This document shows positions 31,866 to 41,096 of a stretch of 64,000 nt of DNA, piece by piece. Below the pieces are notes generated by a model, which saw only the letters and a list, made by a program, of their open reading frames with translations, searched no databases and was not told the origin of the DNA. Source of the DNA: Alphaproteobacteria bacterium (GTDB lineage Bacteria > Pseudomonadota > Alphaproteobacteria > UBA9655); the NCBI GenBank assembly GCA_019749915.1, contig JAIEPE010000004.1, forward strand, positions 44,636 to 108,635, written 5' to 3'. The translations under genes and the position numbers were made by a program. How positions within the stretch are numbered: the first letter of the stretch is position 1; each line of letters opens with the position of its first letter.

Positions 31866-33424
31866 GTATTATATACACGTTCATCCGCTTCATGAATGTA
31901 GGGATCATCAACAATATGAGCCGTGAGGAAAATAACAAGTTCCGTTGTCTTTCGTTCATCTTCCTTGCCGCTAATTAATTCGCCAATAAAGGGAATCTCA
32001 TCGATACCTGGGGTTGAACTGGTTTGATAGCTTGAACGATCCTCCATAAGGCCCCCCATAACTAACACTTGCCCTGATTTCATCTTCAAAACAGAATCTA
32101 GCTCACGTACCTGAATCACAGGAATTGTCGAGATCACTTTTTGTTGGGATTTTATGGAAACTGCAGGGTCTTGTACCTCTTTTTCAACACGAGAAATGGT
32201 GGGACGTAGTGTCATGAGAATTTCGCCAGTTTGAAGATTGATAGAAGGTTGAACAATCATAACAAGACCTATGGGTACGGTCATAGCATCACTCGAAATA
32301 TTTTCAATATCAGGTTTTCCATCAGCTTGAAAATAGCGTTCAAATTCTAAATGAAAAAAAACTTCATTTGTTGCTACCTTCAAGATAGCGGGTTGATTAT
32401 TCATCACTGTAAGACGGGGATTAGAAAGGGTACGAACAGTGCCAAACTTTTTAGCAAGGTTGACCACTGAAGAAAAGTCACTTAGCCCTATGGAAAAGGT
32501 AAACATGTCACGAGAAATGAATTGTGAAGGAGAGAGACCTCCTAAGGGAGTCCCCAATTTAAAGGTTTCACCGAAATGACTCCAATTAATTCCTGTTTTA
32601 TATTCATTATCTAAGGTAACTTCAATAATTTTTGCTTCAATAATCACTTGCGTTGCAATAGATTCCTTGAGTTTAGCGAGATATTCACCAATATGTTTAT
32701 GGGTCTTTGTTGAACCAAATATGGTCAAAAGACCTGCCTGTTTATGAAGGGAATAATATGGATTCTCTTTAGAGGAAAGAAGTAATTTTAGATTTTTCTC
32801 AAGTTCTGTCCAAAAATCCATCTGACTATGACCAAGCAAGGTGCTCATAGAGCCATTATCGTGATGATTTTTCCCCTCCATAGGAGAAAAAAGATCAGTG
32901 GAGATAGAAATCTTGTTTTCACTTTTTCGAGAATGGTTTAAAAATTGAATATTGTATGTGGTTAAATAAGGATCATCCGGCTCAATAAGAAGTCGATTTC
33001 CCTGAATTTGATAACGATGATTTGTTAAGGAACAAAGATCTCCAATAATATCAATGAACATGGCCTCTTGTGCATCATAAACCAAAGCCATATTTTCTTG
33101 TGCCATTTTAGGGCTTAAAACAATACCTACCCCCGCTTGACGCCCAATCTCAATAAAAGCGCTTTTGAGCGAGATGTTTTCCTGAAGAGACAGAGAAAGC
33201 TTTCTTTTCATTGCGTGTGTGAGCGGAGGAGCTTTAGGAAGACAAATAGCTTTTGGACAAAAAGAAGGAATAATCACTTGCTCAGAAGGAGGTTTTGTTA
33301 TTTTTTCATAATCTTCTTTTTGCAGTTTTAAAGCAGGATCATGATATACTCTATGACCTGAAAATTCGCATCCACATAAAAGCCCAAAAAGAATTAAGAT
33401 AAGTCCAATTTTTGTTCTCTTCAT
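31835..33424 (-). CDS. MshL-like secretin lipoprotein
   Basis: 529 residues. A lipoprotein signal (LFGLLCGCE, Cys19) is followed by an N-terminal secretin short domain (about residues 80-150). Then comes an N1-like domain (YSLHKQAGLLTIFGSTKTHKHIGEYLAKLKESI), and the C-terminal secretin domain has VIIEAKIIEVTLDNEY, VRTLSNPRLTVMNNQPA, and LVMGGLMEDRS. This order resembles MshL/PilN secretins of type IV pilus or MSHA systems, which form outer-membrane channels. No pilus ATPase, pilin or platform gene is nearby, so its partners must lie elsewhere or it has been repurposed. Confidence 0.85.
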   Translation of the reverse strand: MKRTKIGLILILFGLLCGCEFSGHRVYHDPALKLQKEDYEKITKPPSEQVIIPSFCPKAICLPKAPPLTHAMKRKLSLSLQENISLKSAFIEIGRQAGVGIVLSPKMAQENMALVYDAQEAMFIDIIGDLCSLTNHRYQIQGNRLLIEPDDPYLTTYNIQFLNHSRKSENKISISTDLFSPMEGKNHHDNGSMSTLLGHSQMDFWTELEKNLKLLLSSKENPYYSLHKQAGLLTIFGSTKTHKHIGEYLAKLKESIATQVIIEAKIIEVTLDNEYKTGINWSHFGETFKLGTPLGGLSPSQFISRDMFTFSIGLSDFSSVVNLAKKFGTVRTLSNPRLTVMNNQPAILKVATNEVFFHLEFERYFQADGKPDIENISSDAMTVPIGLVMIVQPSINLQTGEILMTLRPTISRVEKEVQDPAVSIKSQQKVISTIPVIQVRELDSVLKMKSGQVLVMGGLMEDRSSYQTSSTPGIDEIPFIGELISGKEDERKTTELVIFLTAHIVDDPYIHEADERVYNTYSEDPRPLF

Positions 33425-33482
33425 ACTTTTCCAACTTCATTAAAAATTGTATAAAAATTTCATTATATTTTTAAAAATGAAA

Positions 33483-33501
33483 ATTACAATGAAATTGTAA
33501 T
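33483..33501. promoter_or_regulatory. Operator-like dyad between divergent genes
   Basis: ATTACAAT-GAA-ATTGTAAT: perfect eight-base arms around three bases, in the AT-rich gap between the secretin gene (minus) and a small secreted protein gene (plus). The position suggests a repressor or activator site serving both. No regulator gene is adjacent. Confidence 0.35.
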
Positions 33502-33586
33502 ATTAAGTTTTTTCCTTGCAACCTATCAGTTTTGAGGCCATACTTGGAAATAATTCGTGTTTTTTTGTTAAAATTATGGTGATACT

Positions 33587-33826
33587 ATGAATATATTAAA
33601 AAAATTAAAGTTGGTTCTATTGATGATAGGTGCAATGCTCTCTTCTTATGCTGTTTATGCAATAGAGGAAACGGAAGAAAAAAAACCGGTGAGTGGAGTA
33701 AAACCTTCTTCTAAAGATCAAAAAGTGCCTTCAAGTAAGCCGATTGGTCCAGCTAAAGCAGCGCTCTTAAAAGCGCATAAATTTCCTACAACGAGCTTCA
33801 CAAAAAGGCCAGCAGCGAGGGATTGA
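33587..33826 (+). CDS. Tiny secreted protein of unknown function
   Basis: 79 residues. The N-terminal signal peptide is clear (NILKKLKLVLLMIGAMLSSYAVYA, cleavage near residue 25). The mature ~54 residues are Lys-, Pro- and Ser-rich with a low-complexity centre (KKPVSGVKPSSKDQKVPSSKP) and no Cys. I recognise no family. It is divergent from the secretin, and the two may share the dyad between them. The ATG follows a poor ribosome site, so expression is plausible but unproven. Confidence 0.5.
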   Translation: MNILKKLKLVLLMIGAMLSSYAVYAIEETEEKKPVSGVKPSSKDQKVPSSKPIGPAKAALLKAHKFPTTSFTKRPAARD

Positions 33827-33966
33827 GAGAAAACTGTATGAGAGGTAAGGGGGATTAGCTGAACGCGCTTTTTATATAGAACCGTAATAAAGTATTTTTT
33901 TATATTGTTTCTTTCTCCAAAGTTTGGCAGTGTTTTCTTGTGAATTCACTGAGGAAATATCAAAAT

Positions 33967-34722
33967 ATGGCTCAACAAGATACATTAGTTGTGATTCCTA
34001 CACGTTTGGCTGCAACGCGCCTTCCGAATAAGCCTTTGGCAGATATATGGGGAAAACCCATGATTATCCATGTTTGGGAAAAGGCGGTTGAAGCCGGCAT
34101 TGGCCCTGTTGTAGTGGCTTGCGGAGATGAAGAAATAGTTAAAGTTGTTCATTCCTTTGGGGGAGAGGCTGTTTTAACTGACCCTTCATTAGCTTCAGGA
34201 ACGGATCGGGTGAAAGCGGCTGCCGATCTTTATGATTCAGATGAAAAATTTCCTTTTGTAATCAATATTCAAGGAGATATCCCCACCCTTGACCCTTGCA
34301 TTATTCGCCATTCTTTGGATCCCTTTGTGGATCCAGCTGTAGATATCACAACCCTTGGAACCCCCATCAAAAATCCCCTCGAATTAACCGACCCTGGAAC
34401 GGTTAAAATTGCTCTATCACTGTATGATAACAAAATGATAGGGCGCGCTCTTTATTTTAGCCGTAATCTTATCCCTTCGGGTGAAGGAGCGCATTATCAT
34501 CACATTGGTCTTTATGGTTTTAGACGGCAAGCCTTAAACAAGTTTGTGAATCTCCCGATTAATTCCTTAGAGATGCGTGAAAAACTTGAACAACTTCGTG
34601 CCCTTGCTCATGGTATGCGCATTGATGTAAAAATAGTGGATACAGAGACCCCCTTTGGAGTAGATACCCAGGCAGATCTTGACAAAGCCATCCGTGTTAT
34701 TGGAGAGAACTATACAGGCTAA
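33967..34722 (+). CDS. kdsB: CMP-KDO synthetase KdsB
   Basis: 3-deoxy-manno-octulosonate cytidylyltransferase, activating KDO for the LPS inner core. 251 residues from the ATG at 33967, with GAGGAA ten bases upstream; the GTG 27 bases earlier is less likely. The nucleotide site is VVIPTRLAATRLPNKPL, and the metal Asp lies in INIQGDIPTLDP. ALYFSRNLIP and HHIGLYGFRRQAL are family blocks. Shows that the organism makes KDO-containing LPS. Confidence 0.95.
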   Translation: MAQQDTLVVIPTRLAATRLPNKPLADIWGKPMIIHVWEKAVEAGIGPVVVACGDEEIVKVVHSFGGEAVLTDPSLASGTDRVKAAADLYDSDEKFPFVINIQGDIPTLDPCIIRHSLDPFVDPAVDITTLGTPIKNPLELTDPGTVKIALSLYDNKMIGRALYFSRNLIPSGEGAHYHHIGLYGFRRQALNKFVNLPINSLEMREKLEQLRALAHGMRIDVKIVDTETPFGVDTQADLDKAIRVIGENYTG

Positions 34723-34726
34723 AAAT

Positions 34727-37378
34727 TTACGTCCCTAAACGATGTAAGGCTTGCTCCAACTTATGACTTGCAATCTGGGCTACTTCGATTCTTTTTTTCT
34801 GCACGTCAACAATTTCCTTCGGCGCACGGGCTGTAAATTCTTTATTAGAAAGCTTTTTCTCAATTCCCTTAATTTCTGCAGCTACTTTCTGAAGTTCCCG
34901 CTCCAACCTTTCTTTTTCCGCTTGAATATCAATTGCTCCTGCAAGGGGAATCAGAAGAGTGGACTCACCAATAATGCCTTGCACGGCTCCCTTGGCCTCG
35001 TTGGGTTTGAGGGATTCAGAGAAAGCTTTAATGTTTTTGAGGCGCGCTAGCTTTAAAAGAAGATCCTCATGCTCTCGAAGACGCCGATGAGTTTCTGGAT
35101 TGGCATCATAAAAACTCAAAGAAAGAAGGGGCCCGGGCGGAATGTTCATTTCTGCACGAATGCTGCGCACTTCAGAAATAACTTGAATGAGCCAAGTAAT
35201 GTCCTCGGCTTTCCCTTTATAAGTTGTCCTTAATTTTTCTGGCCAAGACGCCCCCATGAGAAGGCCACTTTGAGGATGCAAATTCTCCCAAAGAACTTCC
35301 GAAAGGTAGGGCATAAAGGGATGCAGAAGGCGTAAAATATGATCAAAAACCCAAGCTATGGTTTTTTGCGTTTCCGTTTTCTCTCTGTTTGCACCTTCAA
35401 ATTTTGGCTTACAAAATTCCAAGTACCAATCACAAAAAGTGCCCCAAACAAAATGATAAAGAAGGTGGGCGGCCTCATTAAATTTATAAGATTCAATGGC
35501 TTCACTCACGTCCGCAGAAAGAGAGGCTATTTCATCCACGATCCATTGATTAATGGGAACTTCAAGATTTGCAGTTGTATAATCAGGATCAAAAAAACAC
35601 CTATTCATTTCGGCAAAACGAGCCGCATTCCAAAGCTTTGTTGCGAAATTTCGATAGCCTTCCACCTGAGATTTAGAAAATTTAACGTCCCGTCCTGGAG
35701 CGGCCAACGAAGCAAGAGTAAATCTTAAGGCATCTGCTCCATATTCATCCATAAGGATTAGAGGATCAACAACATTTCCCTTTGTTTTAGACATTTTTTG
35801 TCCCTTTTCATCTCGTACAAGGGCATTGATGTAAACGGTTTTAAAGGGGACTTCTTTTGTAAAGTGAAGCCCCATCATCATCATACGAGCGACCCAGAAA
35901 AAGATAATGTCATGGCCTGTAATTAAAACGTCGGTCGGATAATACCTTTTAAAGGCTTCGGTTTTCTCAGGCCATCCCAAAGTTGAAAAAGGCCAAAGCG
36001 CTGAAGAAAACCATGTATCAAGAACGTCATTATCTTGAGTTAAAGATACCTCTTTTTTATAGAAGTGGGCAGCGTCTCTAAGGGCATCCTCCTCAGTCAA
36101 AGCTACAAAAGGTTTATCATCGGGTCCATACCAAACAGGGATCCGATGGCCCCACCATAATTGGCGAGAAATACACCAAGGTTGAATATTTCGAAGCCAT
36201 TCAAAATAGGTATTTTCCCAGTATTGAGGAACGAATTTTGTTTTTCCACTTTCAACAGCCTTAAGAGCTGGCTGAGCCAGGGTTTTCGCATCAACGTACC
36301 ACTGGTCCATCAGCCAAGGTTCAATAATAACCCCTGATTTTTCTCCATGAGGCGTTGGAATTTCTGTGGGCTCAATCTTTTCAAAAAGCCCGCGTTCAGT
36401 GATATCCTCAACCACTTTTTTTCGGGCTTCGAATCGATCTAATCCTTGATAAGAGGGAGGAACATTTTCATTAAGACAGGCCTCCTTATCTAAAATATTG
36501 AGGAGAGGAAGATTATGACGACGCCCCACTTCAAAGTCATTAAAATCATGAGCCGGGGTTATTTTTACAGCCCCCGTGAATTTTTCTGGGTCTGCGTGGA
36601 TATCACCAATAATTGGAAGACGGACCTTGGTTATGGGGTGCAACACGAATGACCCTACCAGATTTTGATACCTTTCATCCTCAGGATGAACTGCAATCGC
36701 CACATCGCCAAACACAGTTTCAGGGCGACTGGTCGCGATAGTGATGAACTCCCCTTTTTTATTCTCGAGAGGATACTGAAAGTAGTACATAGCACCTTTT
36801 ATGGGGAGGTTTTCTACCTCTACATCAGAAATCGCTGTTTGAAGTTTGGGATCCCAATTGACAAGACGCTTGTCTCTATAGATAAGTCCCTCTCGATAAA
36901 GCTCAACAAACACATGACGAACGGCGGCACTTAAACCTTCATCAAGTGTAAAACGTTCTCGACTCCAATCAGGAAGAGCGCCAAGGCGACGAAGTTGATG
37001 GGTTATCATTCCGCCTGATTCAACTTTCCACTCCCACACCCGTTCAATAAATTTTTCTCGCCCTAAGGTATGGCGTGAAATATTTTGTTGATCGAGTTGC
37101 TTTTCTACAACCATTTGGGTTGAAATGCTGGCATGGTCCGTACCTGGCTGCCATAAAACGTCTCGCCCCTTCATACGATAATAGCGGATAAGCATATCTT
37201 GAAGAGTAAAAGTAAAGGCATGGCCCATGTGAAGGCTTCCCGTAATATTGGGAGGGGGCATCATAATCGTATAAGGATCTGCTTGAGAGCGCTGGCCTGC
37301 AGTTCCAAGTTTAGAGTCCTCCCAAGAAGCGTAGATTTTTTCTTCAAAATGGGAGGGTAAAAAAGTTTTATCTAGCAT
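34727..37378 (-). CDS. valS: Valyl-tRNA synthetase
   Basis: Charges tRNA-Val. 883 residues. The HIGH motif is HMGH at residues 50-53 (NITGSLHMGHAF), and KMSKS appears as KMSKTKGN. The editing CP1 domain lies between them (TSRPETVFGDVAIAVHP), and the C-terminal coiled coil (AEKERLERELQKVAAEIKGIEKKL) binds tRNA. It is the last gene of the pcm-tolC-popZ-valS string on minus. Only four bases separate its stop from kdsB. Confidence 0.97.
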   Translation of the reverse strand: MLDKTFLPSHFEEKIYASWEDSKLGTAGQRSQADPYTIMMPPPNITGSLHMGHAFTFTLQDMLIRYYRMKGRDVLWQPGTDHASISTQMVVEKQLDQQNISRHTLGREKFIERVWEWKVESGGMITHQLRRLGALPDWSRERFTLDEGLSAAVRHVFVELYREGLIYRDKRLVNWDPKLQTAISDVEVENLPIKGAMYYFQYPLENKKGEFITIATSRPETVFGDVAIAVHPEDERYQNLVGSFVLHPITKVRLPIIGDIHADPEKFTGAVKITPAHDFNDFEVGRRHNLPLLNILDKEACLNENVPPSYQGLDRFEARKKVVEDITERGLFEKIEPTEIPTPHGEKSGVIIEPWLMDQWYVDAKTLAQPALKAVESGKTKFVPQYWENTYFEWLRNIQPWCISRQLWWGHRIPVWYGPDDKPFVALTEEDALRDAAHFYKKEVSLTQDNDVLDTWFSSALWPFSTLGWPEKTEAFKRYYPTDVLITGHDIIFFWVARMMMMGLHFTKEVPFKTVYINALVRDEKGQKMSKTKGNVVDPLILMDEYGADALRFTLASLAAPGRDVKFSKSQVEGYRNFATKLWNAARFAEMNRCFFDPDYTTANLEVPINQWIVDEIASLSADVSEAIESYKFNEAAHLLYHFVWGTFCDWYLEFCKPKFEGANREKTETQKTIAWVFDHILRLLHPFMPYLSEVLWENLHPQSGLLMGASWPEKLRTTYKGKAEDITWLIQVISEVRSIRAEMNIPPGPLLSLSFYDANPETHRRLREHEDLLLKLARLKNIKAFSESLKPNEAKGAVQGIIGESTLLIPLAGAIDIQAEKERLERELQKVAAEIKGIEKKLSNKEFTARAPKEIVDVQKKRIEVAQIASHKLEQALHRLGT

Positions 37379-37410
37379 GGGTTTATCAACTATACATTTA
37401 AGGTATGAAA

Positions 37411-37941
37411 CTAATAATAGCCACGTTGTGAAACGGAGTTAGATCGAGAGAGTGACTCTTTGTTCATAATTTTTTCAACTTGCTCGCTGACGATGGAGCG
37501 CACGATTTTAGGTAAATTCACATCAAGCCATTCCTTTAAAAGGGGCTTGAGGATTTCTTTTGTTAGGTTTTCAATCGTTTGACCTCCAACTTCTTCAGGA
37601 ACGCGCTTTTTAGGCATTGGTGGGTTTTCCTGGGCTAACTTACGGAGAGAATCAAGGACTTCCACCGTTTCATTAATTGTTTTTGGCGATATAAAAGAAT
37701 CATTTAAGGGATCCTTTAAAGTGAGAATCTCTTCCTTTTCAGATAAGGATTTGTAATGACTTTCCAACGGCTTTGCGTACTGATTTTCATCAGGCAAAAG
37801 GCATGTAAGATCTAAAATCGAATTATCGTCTTCATTTCGAATTTCTGGGAGATCTGTCTCAATAATCTGACGAATAGACGCTAGAATTTCATCCATGGAA
37901 GGTTCAGAGATGTTTTCAGCGAGATTATTTTCTGTTGTCAT
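37411..37941 (-). CDS. PopZ-like DUF2497 polar organizing protein
   Basis: 176 residues. An N-terminal helix (PSMDEILASIRQIIETD) and a C-terminal block (TIENLTKEILKPLLKEWLDVNLPKIVRSIVSEQVEKI) match the two conserved parts of PopZ/DUF2497 proteins. An acidic, variable middle links them. In Caulobacter PopZ forms a polar matrix that anchors the ParB-parS centromere. The family is essentially alphaproteobacterial, which supports the taxonomic call. Directly abuts tolC (one-base overlap) and precedes valS, the usual order in the class. Confidence 0.85.
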   Translation of the reverse strand: MTTENNLAENISEPSMDEILASIRQIIETDLPEIRNEDDNSILDLTCLLPDENQYAKPLESHYKSLSEKEEILTLKDPLNDSFISPKTINETVEVLDSLRKLAQENPPMPKKRVPEEVGGQTIENLTKEILKPLLKEWLDVNLPKIVRSIVSEQVEKIMNKESLSRSNSVSQRGYY

Positions 37942-39398
37942 TAATAATCACCATCTTTTACATACCGCCAGTCTTTTCCTTGCCAGAATTGAATCCAAGC
38001 ATCTTTATACTCATTGTAATAAACATCTGGGTCATAGTACTTCACATTTAAGCGCAAGTCACGGGCTGTTAAACGTCCCATGGCTTGCAAAACCCCATAT
38101 CCTGCAACGATAAGAGTTTGTTGAGCTGTTGCCAAATCTATTTGGGCTTGAATGAGGCGCTCTTCAATTTGAAGCACGTCAATAATTGTTTTTGTACCAA
38201 CACTGACTTCTTCATAAGCTCCCTCCACAGCCAATTCTTGGGCTTTTACAGCTGCTAAAAACCCTTTTAGGCTTTCCCTAGCAGCGATAAGAGTATCCCA
38301 GGCAGCGCGTGCAGCTTCAACAACAACCCGCTGGGCGCCAACTAAATTAACCTTTTGTTGCGCAACTTGTTGGTAAGCTTGACGGATTTGAGAGTTGGGA
38401 ATGCCTTGACTATAAATAGGGACATTAACCAATGTTTGAAACCCTAAATTTGTAGACTTGCTTGGGTTCACTCCCCCTGAACTAAATGAGTTAACACCAC
38501 GATTGTTGCCCACTGTTCCCTCCACATCAACAGTAGGTAAAAGGCCCGCAAGTTGAATATCAACGTTATACTGAGCGGCTTCAAGAGCATATCGTGCTTT
38601 GAGTATAGTCGGGTTATGAGCTTTTGCTATTTCAAGAACGTGTTCATATTTACTTGGGAGAGGAACAATAACATTGGCAGCAGCTAAATTTTCTGGAGAG
38701 CTTCCGATTTGCCTTGTATAAGCAGCTTTTGCAATATCAAGATCGCCAAGGGCACGATCCAACAGAGCTTTTGCGCTTTCATAGTCTCCTTTAGCCGCTT
38801 CTACGTCAGTGCGGCTTCCAATACCGACTTCGAAACGAGCTTGAGCAAATTCTTGAATTTTTTTATAGGCTTCTTCGTTCTGCTTTCGGTAATTAACAAT
38901 GGCTTCATTCTTGAGAATTTCCGTATGAACTTGAATAGCCGTCTGAAGCGTTGTTTGTTCCGTATCAAAAAGGTCAGCTCTTCCCTGAAGAACTAAACTT
39001 TCTTGTTGCCCAATTGTCGCCTCTGTTTTGCCACCTTTATAAACATTTTGAGCGATCCTGGCTGTATATTGGGTTTGGCTACCATGTGCTCTTCCTCCAT
39101 GCCCAATAGGATATTTTTGAGCAATTTGTTGTGTACCTTGAACCGACAAACTTGGTCTCCAGTCCGCATTGGCTTGAGAAACATTTTCATCTTGCACCCG
39201 GAGACCTGCACGCGCTGCATCAAGATCAGCATTTTGCATATAGGCTTTTTCCATCGTTTCTTGAATAGATTCCAAAGCTGCGAGATTTTCTGTTTGAACA
39301 TCACTCGTTTCGGTTGCTGCAAAACACGGCAACGTAAACAAACTAGTAGACGCTAGCGCAAAAGAAAACTTTAGTATTTTATAATGTGGCATGCTCAT
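37941..39398 (-). CDS. tolC: TolC-family outer-membrane efflux protein
   Basis: Outer-membrane channel for type I secretion and drug efflux. 485 residues with a signal peptide (LFTLPCFAATE, cleavage near residue 27). The two repeated OEP halves show the usual DAARAGLRVQDENVSQANADWRP start and YEEVSVGTKTIIDVLQIEERL towards the end. The tail after about residue 450 is Tyr/Asp-rich. Two in-frame ATGs six bases apart are possible; I kept the longer. Alphaproteobacterial order pcm-tolC-popZ. Confidence 0.93.
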   Translation of the reverse strand: MSMPHYKILKFSFALASTSLFTLPCFAATETSDVQTENLAALESIQETMEKAYMQNADLDAARAGLRVQDENVSQANADWRPSLSVQGTQQIAQKYPIGHGGRAHGSQTQYTARIAQNVYKGGKTEATIGQQESLVLQGRADLFDTEQTTLQTAIQVHTEILKNEAIVNYRKQNEEAYKKIQEFAQARFEVGIGSRTDVEAAKGDYESAKALLDRALGDLDIAKAAYTRQIGSSPENLAAANVIVPLPSKYEHVLEIAKAHNPTILKARYALEAAQYNVDIQLAGLLPTVDVEGTVGNNRGVNSFSSGGVNPSKSTNLGFQTLVNVPIYSQGIPNSQIRQAYQQVAQQKVNLVGAQRVVVEAARAAWDTLIAARESLKGFLAAVKAQELAVEGAYEEVSVGTKTIIDVLQIEERLIQAQIDLATAQQTLIVAGYGVLQAMGRLTARDLRLNVKYYDPDVYYNEYKDAWIQFWQGKDWRYVKDGDY

Positions 39399-39456
39399 CT
39401 GTTAGATCATTCTGCGATAATTAAGTTTACCATACACTGAGTTGTAGTGTTTTTCA

Positions 39457-40113
39457 CTAAAAAATGAAAGGCTTCTCTTTTTTAAAAACTTTAAGGAGTG
39501 GTGCAAAAGCATCAAAGAGACAAATTTCCGTAAATGTAGAGCCCTTCTTTATGTACAGAAAGGCTTTTACACATCCTTCTTTTATCCGTTTAAGCGTTAC
39601 GATGCTGCCACCATCCTTTAATTGTTTCAAGAGAGTTTCAGGGATAAATTCAACACTTCCTTCAATGAACATTTTATCATAAGGTGCTTCTGCCTCCCAG
39701 CCTTCCTCAAGAGGGCCTAAAACAACTTCAATTAAGGGCATCTTCAGCTCTTGAATAACGCGCTCAGCTTCTTGGGAGAGGGAAGTATCTGATTCCAAAG
39801 CCACAACATGTGCTCCCATGTTATTTAAAAGAGCAGGACCATAGCCGGATCCACAAGCAATATAAAGAATTTTATCCCCTTGAGAAGGATTTAAAGCTTG
39901 TAAAAGCCGAGCTAAAACTGCAGGCCGCAATAAAACCCGGTTGGCGTTAAGGGGAAAATTTTCATCTATATAGGCAATATGTGAGAGTTGCCGGGGAACA
40001 AACGCTTCTTTTGGCACCTTTGAAAAGGCCTCTAACACAAGGAGATGAGTTACCTCTTCAGGAAGAATTTGGCCTTTCACCATGTTTTGACGCATGAGTG
40101 CAAAATCAGACAT
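39457..40113 (-). CDS. pcm: Protein-L-isoaspartate O-methyltransferase-like protein
   Basis: 218 residues. The SAM-binding region is KILYIACGSGYGPALLNNMGAHVVALES. The N-terminus (ALMRQNMVKGQILPEEV, then AFSKVPKEAFVPRQLSHIAYIDENFPL) is that of the Pcm family. It is of the variant that sits beside tolC in alphaproteobacteria; classic isoaspartate repair activity is assumed, not shown. GAGGG lies a few bases before the ATG inside the upstream gene, with which it overlaps by 8 bases. Confidence 0.88.
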   Translation of the reverse strand: MSDFALMRQNMVKGQILPEEVTHLLVLEAFSKVPKEAFVPRQLSHIAYIDENFPLNANRVLLRPAVLARLLQALNPSQGDKILYIACGSGYGPALLNNMGAHVVALESDTSLSQEAERVIQELKMPLIEVVLGPLEEGWEAEAPYDKMFIEGSVEFIPETLLKQLKDGGSIVTLKRIKEGCVKAFLYIKKGSTFTEICLFDAFAPLLKVFKKEKPFIF

Positions 40114-41050
40114 CTGAGAGCCCTCTTACCTTTTTAAGGAAAAGTATTTGTCTACTTGGTAAAAAATCAAGAGTTCCATATTTCATAACACTTAGATAAA
40201 CAACTTTTTCAATAGCTAAGGTCAAGAGAAAAATATAAAGCCCTCCAAGTATGTCGATAAGGTAATGCCCTCCTTGAATGAGAGTTGAAAAAACCATTAA
40301 AAGATTAAGAATAATAAAAAAGAGGAATAAAAACTTGTTTTCATTTCTAAAACTATAAAGAAAGATTAGAGCTAAGGTTGTATGAAAAGAGGGAAATTCG
40401 ATGATCCCATGTCCTTGAGTTAGATCTAAAACTCCTTTTCTTAACTGAAGTAAAAAATTAATAGCTTTCCCAAGAAAATCTGGAGGAGGATAATGAAGCC
40501 AAATATGAGGTCCCACAGCTGGATAATAACAACCTAAAAGGATAGTGGGAAGGATGGAGATCATAAAGAGCATGAGAAATCTTTGAAGATAAATTTCTTC
40601 TCCAAAAAACCCAAAATAAAGAAAAATAAAAATAATTTGGAAAATCATTGAATTGTAAATAATATTAAAAAAAATATTCCAATGATCGTGGTGTAAAAAC
40701 CAAGTATGAAGAGCTGGAAAATTAAATCCTAAATGAACATCCGCAGTTATAAGAGTAGAATCCATCAGGGGATTAGGAATTGTATATGCTAAATAAGATA
40801 AGGGTAAGGCTACTGCCGTAAAAATGATCAGATAAATCGTTGTAATAAAAAGAAGTCCAATTCTAGCATCGTAGCGAATTTTTGTATAAAAAAGATAAAC
40901 TAAATAAAGAAAAGCGGTGACTCCCATATATTTGATATAAAGTGATGTATTGTAAATAACTTCAAGGGATGAAGAAATAATCCAAATAGAGTCTATAAGG
41001 AAAAGGAGAAAAATAAGCACCCCTTGAATTTTTACATAAGTCATGAACAA
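40106..41050 (-). CDS. PAP2-superfamily membrane phosphatase/transferase
   Basis: 314 residues, about eight membrane segments. Conserved PAP2 motifs near the C-terminus are FPSFHTTLALIF (motif 2) and LIQGGHYLIDILGG (motif 3 with the catalytic His). The pattern is like the PAP2_3 group that includes Aur1-type inositolphosphotransferases as well as lipid phosphatases. Substrate is unknown; lipid A, undecaprenyl or inositol lipids are options. The end overlaps pcm by 8 bases. Confidence 0.78.
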   Translation of the reverse strand: MFMTYVKIQGVLIFLLFLIDSIWIISSSLEVIYNTSLYIKYMGVTAFLYLVYLFYTKIRYDARIGLLFITTIYLIIFTAVALPLSYLAYTIPNPLMDSTLITADVHLGFNFPALHTWFLHHDHWNIFFNIIYNSMIFQIIFIFLYFGFFGEEIYLQRFLMLFMISILPTILLGCYYPAVGPHIWLHYPPPDFLGKAINFLLQLRKGVLDLTQGHGIIEFPSFHTTLALIFLYSFRNENKFLFLFFIILNLLMVFSTLIQGGHYLIDILGGLYIFLLTLAIEKVVYLSVMKYGTLDFLPSRQILFLKKVRGLSDV

Positions 41051-41096
41051 CCCAATTCAATCATATTTTTATTGGATTATACCTTAAGCATTTGTC

